A stretch of DNA of 5,568 bases from Deinococcus sp. Lineage in GTDB: Bacteria; Deinococcota; Deinococci; Deinococcales; Deinococcaceae. The notes under the pieces were generated by a model. That model was not told the DNA's origin, ran no database searches, and was given only the letters and a program-made list of their open reading frames with translations. Shown here in pieces: positions 5,011 through 5,568 of the stretch. Position numbers and translations under genes: made by a program. Position 1 is the first letter of the stretch. Each line of letters begins with the position of its first letter. The stretch lies in assembly GCF_030523985.1 (NCBI RefSeq), contig NZ_JAUNHK010000040.1, forward strand, positions 17,309-22,876. The letters run 5' to 3'.

Positions 5011-5038
5011 TTTCCGCCCCGTCCCTGAGGCCCGGCGC

Positions 5039-5044
5039 TAGACT
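5039..5044 (+). promoter_or_regulatory. Possible leaderless -10 box (TAGACT) for the thioredoxin-like gene
   Basis: TAGACT ends 9 nt before the ATG at 5054 and fits TAnnnT. A transcript starting about 7-9 bp later would begin at or within 3 nt of the start codon. The only Shine-Dalgarno-like sequence, GGGAG at 5046-5050, is just 3 nt from the ATG, too close to be ideal. No -35 is recognisable. Confidence -1.
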
Positions 5045-5053
5045 CGGGAGTGC

Positions 5054-5568
5054 ATGACCCCTGACCGTCCGCCCCGCTCGCCCGCCTCAGTCTCTGCCCC
5101 GGTGCCTGCGCCTCGCCCGCTGTGGCAACGCGCCTTGCCGCCCCTGCTGGCCGGGGGAGTGGTCGCTGGGCTGGGCTGGGCCTTGCTGCGCCCGGCGGGG
5201 GAGGGGGGCGCGGGGCCACTGGTCGGCAAGGCAGCGCCCGCCTTCGAGTTGACCGGGCTGGACGGCGAGGCGGTGCGGCTGTCGGACTACCGGGGCCGCC
5301 CGGTGGTGGTCAATTTCTGGGCGTCGTGGTGTGTCCCCTGCCGTGAGGAAGCGCCCCTCTTTGCGCGTCTGAGCGCCCGCCCGGACGCGCCCGCCGTCGT
5401 GGGCATCCTGTTCAACGAAACCAAGGAGCAAAATGCCCGCAACTTTATCCGGGACTACCGCCTGAACTACCCCAACCTGCGTGACCGGGGCGTGGAAACG
5501 GCGATGGCCTACAACGTGACCGGGATTCCCCACACCGTCTTCATTGACCGTGACGGCGTGGTGCAGCA
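5054..5568 (+). CDS. TlpA/ResA/CcmG-like membrane-anchored thiol-disulfide oxidoreductase (3' end beyond window)
   Basis: This thioredoxin-fold protein is probably tethered to the membrane with its active site outside the cytoplasm, where such proteins reduce disulfides, for example in cytochrome c maturation or as part of thiol redox balance. The visible 171 codons give a Pro/Arg-rich N-terminal tail (1-26), one hydrophobic anchor (about 27-46, ALPPLLAGGVVAGLGWALL), and GKAAPAFELTGLDGEAVRLSDYRGRPVVV (positions 58-86), the usual AhpC/TSA-Redoxin entry. Next is the active site NFWASWCVPCREEAP (87-101; C93 and C96), then VVGILFNET (115-123) and TGIPHTVFIDRDG (156-168) with the cis-proline P159. 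All redox residues are present. The family normally ends 15-25 residues further on, so only the C-terminus is missing. The ATG at 5054 is chosen because it precedes the anchor; GTG at codon 17 is a weaker alternative. CcmG/DsbE, ResA and TlpA cannot be told apart without the downstream neighbours. It is divergent from the debranching-enzyme cluster. Confidence -1.
   Translation, partial: MTPDRPPRSPASVSAPVPAPRPLWQRALPPLLAGGVVAGLGWALLRPAGEGGAGPLVGKAAPAFELTGLDGEAVRLSDYRGRPVVVNFWASWCVPCREEAPLFARLSARPDAPAVVGILFNETKEQNARNFIRDYRLNYPNLRDRGVETAMAYNVTGIPHTVFIDRDGVVQ

Noticed and set aside
3508..5028. 506-codon open frame on the + strand
   Set aside because: It is wholly antisense to the debranching-enzyme gene over most of its length. 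Its His/Gln/Arg/Ala-rich product has no domain-like pattern, while the minus strand encodes clear GH133 motifs. Long antisense frames are expected at this GC content.
4923..5219. 98-codon minus-strand frame ending at the debranching-enzyme start
   Set aside because: Most of it is antisense to the thioredoxin-like gene and is Pro/Arg/Gly-rich noise. Only its last 12 codons, behind a GGAGG, are proposed as a leader ORF.

Overview
The window is high-GC, gene-dense bacterial chromosome. The proteins, the gene order and possible leaderless promoters (a TAnnnT box a few bases before a start codon with no Shine-Dalgarno) all suggest Deinococcus or a close relative. The genus is an inference from remembered family resemblance; no database search was run. 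Nothing indicates a plasmid, phage, transposon, CRISPR array or RNA gene.

Layout from left to right. The 3' part of a class-IV, PabC-like aminotransferase (1-666, +) is followed by a YugP-type membrane zinc metallopeptidase (759-1454, +) with a perfect AGGAGG ribosome binding site. A bidirectional terminator hairpin (1489-1517), flanked by heptad repeats in opposite orientations, separates these from a convergent minus-strand cluster. In transcription order that cluster is a GH133 glycogen debranching enzyme (4926-2611), an NrtR-type Nudix/winged-helix regulator (2614-1937, ATGA overlap) and a small FUN14-family membrane protein (1902-1552, GTG start). A 127-bp divergent intergenic region then leads to a TlpA/ResA/CcmG-like membrane-anchored thiol-disulfide oxidoreductase (5054 to the right edge, +), which is cut off by the window.

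Functionally, the centre looks like a small sugar-storage operon: a debranching enzyme translationally coupled to a transcription factor whose Nudix-derived domain probably senses a nucleotide sugar such as ADP-ribose or a relative. The Nudix box is degenerate, which fits a sensor rather than a hydrolase. The remaining genes are folate or amino-acid metabolism (aminotransferase), membrane proteolysis and extracytoplasmic redox, with no evident link to glycogen.

The genes themselves are ordinary for the suggested lineage, and I see no clear new defence or mobile system. The points that merit follow-up are the debranching-enzyme/NrtR pairing, a 12-codon leader ORF whose stop overlaps the debranching-enzyme start, a low-complexity insertion inside the debranching enzyme's catalytic domain, the heptad-flanked terminator, a 14-bp tandem duplication at the regulator's stop codon, and an 8-bp inverted repeat in the divergent promoter region.
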